In this document: in pieces, positions 32,107 to 40,833 of the stretch
How positions within the stretch are numbered: the stretch's first letter is position 1
How the letters are laid out: each line of letters opens with the position of its first letter
Assembly: GCA_050184585.1 (NCBI GenBank)
Contig: JBFXAF010000007.1
Span: 124,001 to 188,000, forward strand
From: JBFXAF01 sp050184585
GTDB taxonomy: Bacteria; Pseudomonadota; Alphaproteobacteria; Rhizobiales; Rhizobiaceae
Direction: 5' to 3'
Length of the DNA: 64,000 nt
Position numbers and translations under genes: made by a program
Notes under the pieces: model-generated
What the model was told of the DNA's origin: nothing
Databases searched by the model: none
Seen by the model: the letters and a program-made list of their open reading frames with translations, nothing else

Positions 32107-32758
32107 GGACGTCAAGCCGACCCGCCGCGAGCACCATGCGCCGAGCGTCCACCTGTTCCATGAGGTTGAGATCGTGAGTCGCGATCACGACGGCGGTGCC
32201 AAGCCGGTTGAGTTCGATGAACAGTCTCAGGAGCCGCCGCGCAAGCTGCGGATCGACGTTGCCGGTCGGTTCGTCGGCGAGCAGGATCTCGGGCTGCTCG
32301 ATCAGGGCGCGCGCGATCGCGACGCGCTGCTTCTCGCCGCCGGACAGGACGGGGGGCAGCACATGCATGCGTTCGCCGAGCCCGACCCATCGAAGCAGTT
32401 CCATGACATCCGCGCGGTAGCCGGCTTCGTCACGTCCGCGCACCCGAAGGGGCAGGGCGACGTTTTCGTAGGTCGTCATGTGGTCGAGCAGGCGAAAATC
32501 CTGAAAGACGACGCCGATGCGACGCCTGAGCAGCGGCAGTTCGCTGCGCGAGATGCGCGACCGGTCCTTGCCGAAAACGTTGATCAGACCACGCGTTGGC
32601 TTGAGCGCCAGGAAAAGCAGGCGCAGCAGTGTCGTCTTGCCGGCGCCCGAAGGACCGGTGAGGAACTGGAACGATCGCTCGGGAAGCTGAAAGGAGATGT
32701 CGCGCAACACCTCCGGACCCATCCCATAGCGAAGCCCGACATTCTCGAATGTGATCAA
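32099..32758 (-). CDS. ftsE: cell division ATP-binding protein FtsE
   Basis: 219 residues, the standard FtsE length. Walker A GPSGAGKTTLLRLL, Q-loop VVFQDFRLL, signature LSGGEKQRVAIARAL, Walker B ILLADEPTGN, H-loop THDLNLM. I chose the TTG at 32758 (MITFENVGLRYG) with GGAAGG 7 nt upstream; the open frame beyond it is not family-like. It is coupled to ftsX. A CtrA-type box lies in the shared upstream region. Confidence 0.95.
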   Translation of the reverse strand: MITFENVGLRYGMGPEVLRDISFQLPERSFQFLTGPSGAGKTTLLRLLFLALKPTRGLINVFGKDRSRISRSELPLLRRRIGVVFQDFRLLDHMTTYENVALPLRVRGRDEAGYRADVMELLRWVGLGERMHVLPPVLSGGEKQRVAIARALIEQPEILLADEPTGNVDPQLARRLLRLFIELNRLGTAVVIATHDLNLMEQVDARRMVLAAGRLDVHD

Positions 32759-32843
32759 GGCCGGCCTTCCGAGGAACGGTTTGCTTCCCGTACGGCCCCG
32801 CATTCGCAAGCGCGCGACCGGGCTCGACCTTCGGGCGACATGG

Positions 32844-32858
32844 TTAACCGGCGGTTAA
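32844..32858. promoter_or_regulatory. CtrA-type binding site between ftsE and a divergent gene
   Basis: TTAACCGGCGGTTAA is an exact TTAA-N7-TTAA. It lies 86 bp before ftsE and 88 bp before the divergent gene at 32946. A half site GTTAACC follows near 32889. Cell-cycle control of ftsEX by CtrA would be consistent. Confidence 0.6.
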
Positions 32859-32945
32859 GTCGGAGCATGGGGATCAGGTCGCGAAGCGTTAACCAAAACC
32901 GTTTACGTCCTGAAAACCAGATATTCCCTGGAGGACCCCGCGCCG

Positions 32946-33602
32946 ATGGCCGAGGAGCCGAAGCCACGCCCGGTTTCCGGCGAAATCATGACTGGCGCCC
33001 TGCCGCATGGAGGCCGGGGACGTCAGGCAGACATCGTCGACGCTGAATTCGTGTCGCTGCCCTCGGCCGCACGGACGCGTCCAGGCACGGAGTCCACCGC
33101 ATCACCGGCAGCGCCGGCGCAGGGCATGGCCACACTGATCGCACCCGCTGGGCAGACGCGGCCATCGCGCGGCGGCCCGATGTTCTGGTCGTTTGGCGTG
33201 GCTTTCGCCGCCTGTGCGTTCTGGGTATCTGGCGGTCATGCGCTGGTGCGTCCGCCCGAGCCCGCCGCGACGATGGGCGCTCGCGATGCACATGGGCTGC
33301 GTATCGTCGATGTTCGGCACCGGGTGAGGGAGTCTGCCGCGAAGCGGATGCTGCAGGTCGATGGTGCGGCGGTCAACGAAGGCAAATACCCGCGCATGCT
33401 TCCCGGCATCGAGATCGCGGCAACGGGTCGCGACGGGCGGATGACGCGCTACAAGCTGGGGACATCGGACAGGCCACTCCAACCGGGCGGGCGTTTCGAC
33501 TTTTCCAGCCGGTTGGAAGCGCCTAAGGACGGGTTGGAGAGAGTCACCGTCACCTTCAGCGAGGTCAGCGCCGATGCCGGTCGTCAGGGGCAAGGATATT
33601 GA
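32946..33602 (+). CDS. membrane protein with DUF3426-like C-terminal domain
   Basis: 218 residues. A low-complexity N-terminus (1-75), one transmembrane helix (about 79-98: FWSFGVAFAACAFWVSGGHA), and a C-terminal domain (about 110-205) with LRIVDVRHRVRE, LQVDGAAVNEGKYPRMLP. Rhizobial relatives at this locus carry an MJ0042 zinc-ribbon N-terminus; here no Cys pairs occur there, so the zinc ribbon is missing or was replaced. It is divergent from ftsE, and its 3' end overlaps hpt by 29 bp. The function is unknown. Confidence 0.75.
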   Translation: MAEEPKPRPVSGEIMTGALPHGGRGRQADIVDAEFVSLPSAARTRPGTESTASPAAPAQGMATLIAPAGQTRPSRGGPMFWSFGVAFAACAFWVSGGHALVRPPEPAATMGARDAHGLRIVDVRHRVRESAAKRMLQVDGAAVNEGKYPRMLPGIEIAATGRDGRMTRYKLGTSDRPLQPGGRFDFSSRLEAPKDGLERVTVTFSEVSADAGRQGQGY

Positions 33603-34116
33603 GGTTCTGTTCAGCGCCTCGACGATCGCCCGCCGCAACCTCGAACTCGCCAAGGACATCGCCGACCGCGACTATCACGATCTGCTCGTCATCTCGATCC
33701 TCAAGGGGTCGTTCATCTTCGCCGCCGACCTCATCCGGGCGATGCACGACACCGGCCTGGCGCCCGAGGTGGAATTCATCTTCATCTCCAGCTACGGCGC
33801 CGGCACGACCAGTGGCGAGGTGAGGCTTCTGCGCGACATCGACAACGAGGTGGCGGGCCGCGACGTGCTTCTCATCGACGACATCCTCGAATCGGGCAAG
33901 ACGCTGAAATACACACGCGACCTCATGCTCTCGCGCGGCGCGCGCAGCGTGTCGATCGCCGTCCTTCTCGACAAGCACAGCAAGCGCCAGATCGACCTCG
34001 CTGCCGATTTCGTCGGATTTGAATGCCCCGACTACTTCGTCGTCGGATACGGCATGGACGTCGCGCACGCCTTTCGGGAACTGCCCTTCGTCGGGGTGGT
34101 GCGCGGCGAGGCCTGA
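33574..34116 (+). CDS. hpt: hypoxanthine phosphoribosyltransferase
   Basis: 180 residues. A type I phosphoribosyltransferase with the PRPP motif VLLIDDILESGKTL, the early loop ISILKGSFIFAADLIRAM and the base-binding end FVGFECPDYFVVGYGMD. It converts hypoxanthine or guanine to the nucleotide. It begins inside the preceding gene. The length and motifs are typical. Confidence 0.95.
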   Translation: MPVVRGKDIEVLFSASTIARRNLELAKDIADRDYHDLLVISILKGSFIFAADLIRAMHDTGLAPEVEFIFISSYGAGTTSGEVRLLRDIDNEVAGRDVLLIDDILESGKTLKYTRDLMLSRGARSVSIAVLLDKHSKRQIDLAADFVGFECPDYFVVGYGMDVAHAFRELPFVGVVRGEA

Positions 34117-34161
34117 GAGGTCCTTCAGGGAACCGAAAGAAATGCCGGCGATACTCGTCGC

Positions 34162-34542
34162 ATGGCCAAGATCCTGATCGTCGAGGACGACGAGTCCGTT
34201 CGCATCCTTGCCGCCCGCGCGCTGGAAAGGGCCGGGCATTCCATCGATCAGGCCTGTGACGGCGCAAGCGGGTTGGAGCGGATCGAGGCGGTATCGGGCA
34301 GCTACGACCTGGTCCTTTCCGATATCCGCATGCCGGCGATGGACGGCATCGAAATGGCGAAGAGCGCCGCCGCTCGCTTCCCGGGCCTGAAGATACTGCT
34401 CGTGACCGGCTATGCCGACCAGCGCGAACGGGCCGAGGAACTGAACGGCGTCGTCGTCGACGTTCTGCAGAAGCCGTTCACGCTGGCGGAAATCCGGGGC
34501 CGCGTCGAGCGGGCGCTAGGACCGGCGCTTCAAACGGATTGA
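34162..34542 (+). CDS. single-domain response regulator (CpdR-like)
   Basis: 126 residues, receiver only. Acidic pair VEDDES, acceptor Asp in LVLSDIRMPAMDG, Thr in LLVTGYAD, Lys in LQKPFT. Similar stand-alone receivers following hpt in rhizobia are annotated CpdR, adaptors for ClpXP proteolysis in the cell cycle; I cannot separate CpdR from another single-domain receiver by sequence alone. The last 65 bp overlap the convergent sulfatase gene. Confidence 0.88.
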   Translation: MAKILIVEDDESVRILAARALERAGHSIDQACDGASGLERIEAVSGSYDLVLSDIRMPAMDGIEMAKSAAARFPGLKILLVTGYADQRERAEELNGVVVDVLQKPFTLAEIRGRVERALGPALQTD

Positions 34543-36457
34543 ACGGCGTCCCGGTGGCGACTGGCGGCCCGCCGCCGCCGGCCGGCGCCGGGAAGAAGCG
34601 GCCCTGGCTGTGGCGCTCGCCGAACATCATGTCATACTGCACGAACCGATAGTCCCGGAGCAACGGGTCGATCGCTTGGCTTCGCTGCCAGTCGCGCGCG
34701 ACCTCCTCGTCCGCGTCGACCAGTATATGGCGGTCGATCACCTTGAAGCGGTCCTGAACCTCGCCGAGGAAACCCGTGTAGAACGGATGGTCGATGTCTG
34801 CCGCGGTGAGCAGGTAGTAGGGGAGAAGCGCGGGGCTTACGGCTCCCAGGTCGCGGATGGCGCCGTCGCTGTTCGACCAGACCACCAGCGGCGTCTCGCG
34901 CACCTTGGACATGAAGTCCGCCGGTCCGGTGCGTGGCGCGACCAGGTCAGGCATGAATCCCGTCTCGACATAGACCGGTCCGAGCGGCGGTAGATGATCG
35001 CCGAAGACGACGATGACGGTCTCACGATCGCGGTTCCTCGCCCATTCGAGCAGCAGGGCGAGGCCACGGTCGGCGTCAGCTACGCCTTCGGCGTAGGTCT
35101 GGATAGAGCCGCGCGTCCACTCGGACGTTTCGGTGGCGACCTTGATCGGCGAGTCCGGATAACGGCCGGGTTCGTAAGGGCCGTGACCCTGGAGGCTCAC
35201 GGCGAAGATGAAGGATGGTCGTTCGCTGGCCTCGACCTGCCCAATGATCTCGCGGGTCAGGGCGATGTCCGAGGCGAGCGGACCGCGCTTCTCCATTCCC
35301 GGAAGGCTCTCTTCCGACAGGAATTCGTCGAAGCCGAAGGATTCGTAAACGTTGGCGCGGTTCCAGAACCAGCTCACGAAGGGGTGGATGGCAAGCGTGC
35401 GATAACCTTCCTTGCCGAGGAAGGATGCGAGCGAAGGAACCGAACCACGCACGTACTGCTGATAGGGAATGCTGCCGTACGGCAGGAAGGCATTCGAGAA
35501 GCCCGTCAGCGCCTCGAACTCCGCATTGGCGGTCATGCCTCCGAATTCCGGGGAGTGAACGCTGCCCGATCGCAATTCACGGATTGTGGGCAGCGGGTCG
35601 GGCGTGATCTCCACGCCGGGCAGCAGAGCGGGGTCCCACAGGGACTCGCTCATCACGACGATGATGTCCGGCCGTTCGAACGGTAGGGACGCATCCGCGC
35701 CGGGCGGCGGCGCGGCCGCATCGATCGCTTCCTCCGAGTAGCCATCGGGAGCGACGACGTGGGCCATCGGCGCGTTGAGGGCGAATGCCAGTGTGAAGCC
35801 GTTGTGGGCGTAGTTCTCCTTCTGGTCCCACATCATGGGCAAGATGCCCAGCCGGTCGCGTGTCCAGGAGAACGAGGTGTAGTCCATCAGCAGCACGCCG
35901 AGCATCGCCACCGGAACGATGATCGCGAGTCGTGCGAGGCGGGCTCGCGGTGGCAGCGGCAGGCGGGTCCTCTTCAGATGACGGAGCGCGATGACCAGCG
36001 TGGCGACGAACCCAAGCATCAGCGCTGCCAGGCCGGCGCCCGCAAGGGGCCGCTCGCGCACCAGCAGCGGAAGCAATTCGACGATCTGACGCGAGTAGAG
36101 AAAGTCAGACGGATAGAGGGGGTCTCCGAGGTAGTTCGCCTTATGTGAGGCGACGACCGCCATGACGATGGAGAAGGGCGCGAGCAGCAGCCATCCGGCG
36201 TAGCGGCGGGCCATTAGCCCGTCGATGAGGAGCGCAATGAGCGCGAACAGGCAGGCGGTGGTCAAGCCGGCGCGAGACACCGAGAAGAGCGCACCGGCCG
36301 TCAGGGAACCACGGACCACGGTTTCGACGATGACGACCAGCGCAACGCCCAGGAACAGCGCCGAGACGGTGCGCGCAACGGCCACGCCTGAACGCCGGGG
36401 AGCCCGCCGAACCTTCTTGCCGGCGGACAATCTCCGCTGCGCGACCGCGACCGCCAA
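34478..36457 (-). CDS. LTA synthase family sulfatase (membrane phosphoglycerol/phosphoethanolamine-type transferase)
   Basis: 659 residues. Five N-terminal membrane helices (about 28-190) precede an extracytoplasmic sulfatase domain with VVMSESLWDP, the presumed nucleophile Thr in GGMTANAEFEAL, and metal ligands in FGDHLPPLG. Family members transfer phosphoglycerol or similar groups to periplasmic glucans or surface polymers (OpgB and LtaS). The start is a TTG with GGAG 9 nt upstream; the nearby ATG is out of frame. The 3' end overlaps the CpdR-like gene. Confidence 0.88.
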   Translation of the reverse strand: MAVAVAQRRLSAGKKVRRAPRRSGVAVARTVSALFLGVALVVIVETVVRGSLTAGALFSVSRAGLTTACLFALIALLIDGLMARRYAGWLLLAPFSIVMAVVASHKANYLGDPLYPSDFLYSRQIVELLPLLVRERPLAGAGLAALMLGFVATLVIALRHLKRTRLPLPPRARLARLAIIVPVAMLGVLLMDYTSFSWTRDRLGILPMMWDQKENYAHNGFTLAFALNAPMAHVVAPDGYSEEAIDAAAPPPGADASLPFERPDIIVVMSESLWDPALLPGVEITPDPLPTIRELRSGSVHSPEFGGMTANAEFEALTGFSNAFLPYGSIPYQQYVRGSVPSLASFLGKEGYRTLAIHPFVSWFWNRANVYESFGFDEFLSEESLPGMEKRGPLASDIALTREIIGQVEASERPSFIFAVSLQGHGPYEPGRYPDSPIKVATETSEWTRGSIQTYAEGVADADRGLALLLEWARNRDRETVIVVFGDHLPPLGPVYVETGFMPDLVAPRTGPADFMSKVRETPLVVWSNSDGAIRDLGAVSPALLPYYLLTAADIDHPFYTGFLGEVQDRFKVIDRHILVDADEEVARDWQRSQAIDPLLRDYRFVQYDMMFGERHSQGRFFPAPAGGGGPPVATGTPFNPFEAPVLAPARRGPGFPPA

Positions 36458-36601
36458 TTCATGAAACTCCGTGACAGTAGCCGGACAACTGTCATGGCCC
36501 TGTCACAGTTCCTTCACAAACGCCACCTGGTGCACGGAAAACGTGAATGCGCGCAACGCATTGAATCGCAAACGTGATGGAGGGGCGCGGGCCGTGCGCG
36601 G

Positions 36602-39157
36602 TCAGCGCATCTCCAGGAGGCGTTCGAGATAGTCGCGCTCGAGCTGCGGGGAAAGCGCATTGCCGAGCCGGCGGCGGATGGCCTCCAGTATCTGGCGTGC
36701 GCGTTGGACGTCGATCTCGTCGGGAACCTCGACGGAGTCGCCAAAGTCGGGTCCCGTCGTCGCTCTCGGACGACCGAGCGGATCGCGGTCGGAATTCTGC
36801 TGGCGTCCGCCCTCTTCACCGCCGCCCTGGTCGCCTTCCATGGCCTGCTGCATCTGTTGCATCATGTCCTGGGCGCCGCGCCGCAGCGCCTCCAGCGCAC
36901 GGCCCTGCTCGCCGGTGGCGCGATCGCTCTCTCCCTCGCCGAGGGCGCCTTCGGCCTCGCCCATCGCCTCTCCGGCCTCGCCGAAACCCTGTCCGGGCTT
37001 GATCCCGAGTCCTTCCAGCGCTTCCATCAGGGCCTGCAGGTCGCTCTCCAGTTTGCCCTGGCCCTCCTGCAGCTGGCGCAACGCCTCCGCGAACTCCTCG
37101 GGGGTCATGCCGCCTTCACCGGGCTGCTGGCCCTCGCCGGGTTCCTGACCTTCTCCACGCTGCTCGCCCCGGTCCGCCCCGCGCTGACGCTGGCCCCGCT
37201 GCATCTGATCCATGCGGAAGGTCTCGTTCATCAGTTCCTGCTGACGCCGCATGATCTCGCCCAGCTTGTCCATCTGCTGGCGCATCTCGCTGTTCTGCTC
37301 GCCCTGCTGGCCCTGCTGACGGTCCGCCTGCAGGTTGTTCATCATGTCCTGCAACTGAGACAGAAGTTCCTGCGCGCGGTCGCGGTTTCCTTCCTTGGCC
37401 TGGCGCTCGATCTCGTCGAGCATGCGCTGGAGATCGCTCTGGCGCATCTCCTTTCCGGGTTCGGGCATCTGTTGCGCCATGTTCGGGTCGCGCTGGGCGC
37501 GTTCGGCGAACTCGCGCAGGAACTCGTTCATCGCCTGTCGCAGCTCCTGCATGAGCCGCTCGATCTCCTCGTTGCTGGCGCCGTTCTCCAGCGCCTGCTG
37601 AAGCGCTTCCTGAGCCTGGCGCAGCCTGCGCTCGGCATCCGTCAGCCCGCCTTCCTCGATCGCCAGAGCCATCTCCCACAGGTAATCGGCGACGGCGCGC
37701 AGTTCGTCGTCCGTCTCCGCCATGCGCAGCTTGGTGCGGCCGGTCATGATGCCGAGATAGTGGGAAGGATTGTCGAACGTATCCTCCGGGCGCAGCGTGA
37801 TGGCGTCGATCAGGTCGAGGACGCGCCGGGTATCGTTGGCGTCGAGCGACAGGATGCGCCGCTGCTCCACGAGCGCCTTCGCCAGCGGATTGGCGAACGG
37901 CTTCTCCGGCATCAGGAAGGACTTGGCCTCGCTGCGCGCGGTCTGTCCCGCGGCATCCGCTGCCTCGAGCAGCAGGCGCACGGCTACGCCCGCCCATACA
38001 TGCTCCGTCAGGTCGCGCGTCGCCTTGGCCGCGATGCCTCCGCGACGCGGCAGCGACAGCGGCATCTCCGGGGGGCCGTAGAGCGGGCGCGCTCCCGGGG
38101 CCGGTGGGTCGGCCAGCGCAAAGACCGATTTCGCGGAGGCGGCGCCATAGTCGTCCTCTATCTCGTATGCCAGTTCGAGCGAGCCGTTCACGGCGCGCTT
38201 CGGATCGCCGGTGAAGCGGATCGCGGGCGGCCGGTCCTGCGTCACTGCGAAGCTCCAGCTGCGGACCGTCTCCTCGCCGGCGCGCAGTTCGAGCACGCCG
38301 TCGGTGATCAGCTTGCCGGAGAACTGCGCCGCACCGGCGGGCGCGCCGGGCGTGGCGCTTTCGATCGTTGGCGCGACGCCGAGGTCGCGCACCGAACCCG
38401 ACGTCTCGGAGTAGAGGAGCTGCTCGCCCCCCGCGCCTCCGGTGATGCGCAACGCGACGTCGCTCCCTTCGGGAACGGTGAAGAGGGCCGTCTCGCGGTT
38501 GGCGTCCGAGGTGAGGAAGATCGGCGCCCGCCCGGTATAGGTCGGCGGCGTGACCCAGGCGTCGATGCGCGCCGGGATGACGTCGGCGCCTGCGTGCGCG
38601 CGAAACGCGTCCCCGACGCGACCTCCGAGCGGGCCGAACGAGAAGGCGAATGCCGCGACGGCGAGAAGCGCCACTGCCGCCCGAAGCCCCAGGGGGTCGC
38701 GCTCGGGTATGCGCGTGCGCGGCGTGTCGGCGCCCAGCCCCCCGAGGCGCGCGGCCATCCGCCGCTGGTGCTCGCGCCAGAGCGCGTCCGAGAAGCTGTC
38801 AGCCCGGCCACTGGGACGGTCCGTCTGGACCGCGATGGGATTGTGGATCAGGACATTCGCCTGCTCGATGCGGCGGTCGATCTCGACCGATCGCGGCCGG
38901 CGGAACCAGCGCAGCGGGTACAGCGCGGCGATTGTCCCGAGCGCGAAGAGCGCGGCTGCCACCAGTCGCACGGCGTCGGGAATGGCGCGGAAGAGCCCGA
39001 ACCAGGAAACCGTGAGGAACAGCGCGGCGACGATCACCGTCGGGAGGACAAGCGGCCAGAGTCGCTCCAGGGTCATTACCAGACCCATGACGAAACGCGT
39101 CCGGCCGAGACCGGATGGGAGCCCGTTTTTGTAAGCCGTGCCCGGCCTGCCGTCCAT
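36602..39157 (-). CDS. TIGR02302 family protein
   Basis: Up to 851 residues. Two N-terminal membrane helices (about 33-52 and 60-80), another near 158-178, then a large domain of alternating strands (180-400) and a long Gln/Glu/Met-rich region (about 520-800) with coiled-coil and low-complexity character (QADRQQGQQGEQ, MRQQQELMNET). TIGR02302 is an alphaproteobacterial family of unknown function, typically encoded after lysA, as here. The start could be later, at MGLVMTLERLW (39088) or the ATG at 39076. The opposite strand is open over most of its length owing to GC-rich codon bias. Confidence 0.9.
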   Translation of the reverse strand: MDGRPGTAYKNGLPSGLGRTRFVMGLVMTLERLWPLVLPTVIVAALFLTVSWFGLFRAIPDAVRLVAAALFALGTIAALYPLRWFRRPRSVEIDRRIEQANVLIHNPIAVQTDRPSGRADSFSDALWREHQRRMAARLGGLGADTPRTRIPERDPLGLRAAVALLAVAAFAFSFGPLGGRVGDAFRAHAGADVIPARIDAWVTPPTYTGRAPIFLTSDANRETALFTVPEGSDVALRITGGAGGEQLLYSETSGSVRDLGVAPTIESATPGAPAGAAQFSGKLITDGVLELRAGEETVRSWSFAVTQDRPPAIRFTGDPKRAVNGSLELAYEIEDDYGAASAKSVFALADPPAPGARPLYGPPEMPLSLPRRGGIAAKATRDLTEHVWAGVAVRLLLEAADAAGQTARSEAKSFLMPEKPFANPLAKALVEQRRILSLDANDTRRVLDLIDAITLRPEDTFDNPSHYLGIMTGRTKLRMAETDDELRAVADYLWEMALAIEEGGLTDAERRLRQAQEALQQALENGASNEEIERLMQELRQAMNEFLREFAERAQRDPNMAQQMPEPGKEMRQSDLQRMLDEIERQAKEGNRDRAQELLSQLQDMMNNLQADRQQGQQGEQNSEMRQQMDKLGEIMRRQQELMNETFRMDQMQRGQRQRGADRGEQRGEGQEPGEGQQPGEGGMTPEEFAEALRQLQEGQGKLESDLQALMEALEGLGIKPGQGFGEAGEAMGEAEGALGEGESDRATGEQGRALEALRRGAQDMMQQMQQAMEGDQGGGEEGGRQQNSDRDPLGRPRATTGPDFGDSVEVPDEIDVQRARQILEAIRRRLGNALSPQLERDYLERLLEMR

Positions 39158-39273
39158 TCACCTGACCTTCGTGCCGGCGGCCACCGCCCGGCGGCCACGA
39201 CTCGAAAGAATAACACCAAGTGCGGCGAAGGCGAGGCGGTGTGACGCGAACGTGAACGCGCCGGAGAGCGGCG

Positions 39274-40542
39274 TCAGTCCAGCCAGTCCGGAACGCTGTC
39301 GAGGCCGATCAGGTCTTCATAGGTCGGGCGCGGGCGCACGACATGGAAGCGGTCACCATTCACAAGCACCTCGGGGACAAGCAGGCGCGTGTTGTAGGTG
39401 CCTGCCTGGACGGCGCCATATGCGCCGGCCGTCGAGACGGCGATCAGGTCGCCCGGCGCGAGAGACGGCATATCCCGATCATGACCGAGGAAATCGCCGG
39501 TCTCGCAGACCGGACCGACCACATCGACCTTCAGCCGTCTGCCACCGGCGCTTGTCTCGACGACGGGCCGGATGGCGTGGAAGGCGTCGTAGAGCGTGGG
39601 GCGTATCAGGTCGTTCATCGCCGCGTCGACGATCAGAAAATTCCGGGCGTCGCCTTCCTTGAGGTAGATGACGCTGGCCACCAGGATGCCGGCATTGCCG
39701 ACGATCAGCCGGCCGGGTTCGAGGACGAGCTTCAGCCCGAGCGGCGTCACATGCTTGCGCACGATGGCTGCATAGGCGTCGGGCAGGGGCGGCGGGCTGT
39801 TGTCGATCCGGTAGGGGATGCCGAGGCCGCCGCCGAGGTCGACATGCTCGATCGCATGGCCATCCGAGCGCAGCGCCGCGACCAGATCGGCCAGCACCGC
39901 GAATGCTTCCTCGAAGGGCTGCAGCTCCGTGATCTGGCTGCCTATGTGCATGTCGATGCCGACGACGCGGATGCCGGGCAACGTTGCGGCGCGGGCATAG
40001 GCGGGCCTCGCCTCCTTCCAGGCGATGCCGAACTTGTTCTCGGCCTTGCCGGTCGAGATCTTCTCGTGGGTCCTGGCGTCGACGTCCGGATTGATGCGCA
40101 GCGAGACGGGAGCGGTCGCGCCGGCGGCGACCGCTCGCGCCGAGAGCAGCGCCAGCTCCGGCATGGACTCGACGTTGAAGCAGTGGATGCCTGCCGCGAG
40201 CGCGAAATCCATCTCGGCGGCTGTCTTGCCGACGCCCGAGAACATGATCTTCGACGGTGGAATTCCGGCGGCCAGCGCGCGCCTCAACTCGCCTTCCGAC
40301 ACGACGTCCGCGCCGGCGCCCTCGGCGGCAAGCGTCTTCAGTACCGCCTGGTTGGAGTTTGCCTTCATGGCATAGCAGACGAGCGGGTCGAGCCCGTCGA
40401 GCGAGCGCGAGAAGACGCGGAAGTGGCGGACGAGCGTGGCGGTGGAGTAGCAATAGAATGGCGTGCCGACCGTCCCCGCGATCTCCGGCACCGGCACGTC
40501 CTCGGCGTGCAACACGCCGTCGCGATAGTCGAAATGGTTCAC
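39274..40542 (-). CDS. lysA: diaminopimelate decarboxylase
   Basis: 422 residues. The PLP lysine is in CYAMKANSNQAVL (about 60), with IDMHIGSQIT, DLGGGLGIPYR and the substrate-binding GPVCETGDFLG and GAYGAVQAGTYN near the C-terminus. It makes L-lysine from meso-diaminopimelate. It is cotranscribed with lptM and argH upstream; lptM ends 19 bp before it. Confidence 0.96.
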   Translation of the reverse strand: MNHFDYRDGVLHAEDVPVPEIAGTVGTPFYCYSTATLVRHFRVFSRSLDGLDPLVCYAMKANSNQAVLKTLAAEGAGADVVSEGELRRALAAGIPPSKIMFSGVGKTAAEMDFALAAGIHCFNVESMPELALLSARAVAAGATAPVSLRINPDVDARTHEKISTGKAENKFGIAWKEARPAYARAATLPGIRVVGIDMHIGSQITELQPFEEAFAVLADLVAALRSDGHAIEHVDLGGGLGIPYRIDNSPPPLPDAYAAIVRKHVTPLGLKLVLEPGRLIVGNAGILVASVIYLKEGDARNFLIVDAAMNDLIRPTLYDAFHAIRPVVETSAGGRRLKVDVVGPVCETGDFLGHDRDMPSLAPGDLIAVSTAGAYGAVQAGTYNTRLLVPEVLVNGDRFHVVRPRPTYEDLIGLDSVPDWLD

Positions 40543-40561
40543 CGTCGAGGCCCGGTATTGC

Positions 40562-40768
40562 TCAGTCGATCAATCCGTCGAGCACGAAGCGTTTGTCCGG
40601 CTCAGGCGGCGTAGGTTCGGGCGGCAACGGCTCCTTGTTGCGCTCCGCGTCCTTGCGCGCCTGGAGAGCAGCCTGGTAGGGCGTGTCGAGGCTCGACTTG
40701 CGCCCGCAGCCGGCGACGCTCACGGCGAGCGCCAATGTCAGCAGCGTCAGAAGCTTGCGTGCGGTCAT
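40562..40768 (-). CDS. lptM: small LPS-assembly lipoprotein LptM (YifL type)
   Basis: 68 residues. A lipoprotein signal ends in the lipobox VAGC (Cys20) followed by GRKSSLDTPY, the LptM/YifL pattern, then a charged Pro-rich tail (EPLPPEPTPPEPDKR). LptM stabilises the LptD/LptE LPS translocon in enterobacteria; conservation between argH and lysA supports the call. The frame is open further upstream, but the signal peptide fixes the start at 40768. Confidence 0.88.
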   Translation of the reverse strand: MTARKLLTLLTLALAVSVAGCGRKSSLDTPYQAALQARKDAERNKEPLPPEPTPPEPDKRFVLDGLID

Positions 40769-40784
40769 CGTCGGGTCCGTCTCA

Positions 40785-40802
40785 CGATTGAACAATGCTC
40801 TA
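40785..40802 (-). repeat. short AGAGC-type repeat remnant
   Basis: On the minus strand TAGAGCATTGTTCAATCG resembles the end of copy A with its middle removed. It sits between the argH stop and the lptM start, so it interrupts this operon's spacer. Confidence 0.45.
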
Positions 40803-40833
40803 GCGGAGTTTCCCCGATCTTGCACCCATGCAG

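Noticed and set aside
31163..33046. 627-codon plus-strand frame opposite ftsX/ftsE
   Set aside because: No domain, and it covers two well-defined genes on the other strand.
36704..39244. 846-codon open frame on the plus strand, opposite the TIGR02302 gene
   Set aside because: It mirrors the real gene in a GC-rich antisense frame. The product has no domain, and the minus-strand protein has clear membrane helices and family features.
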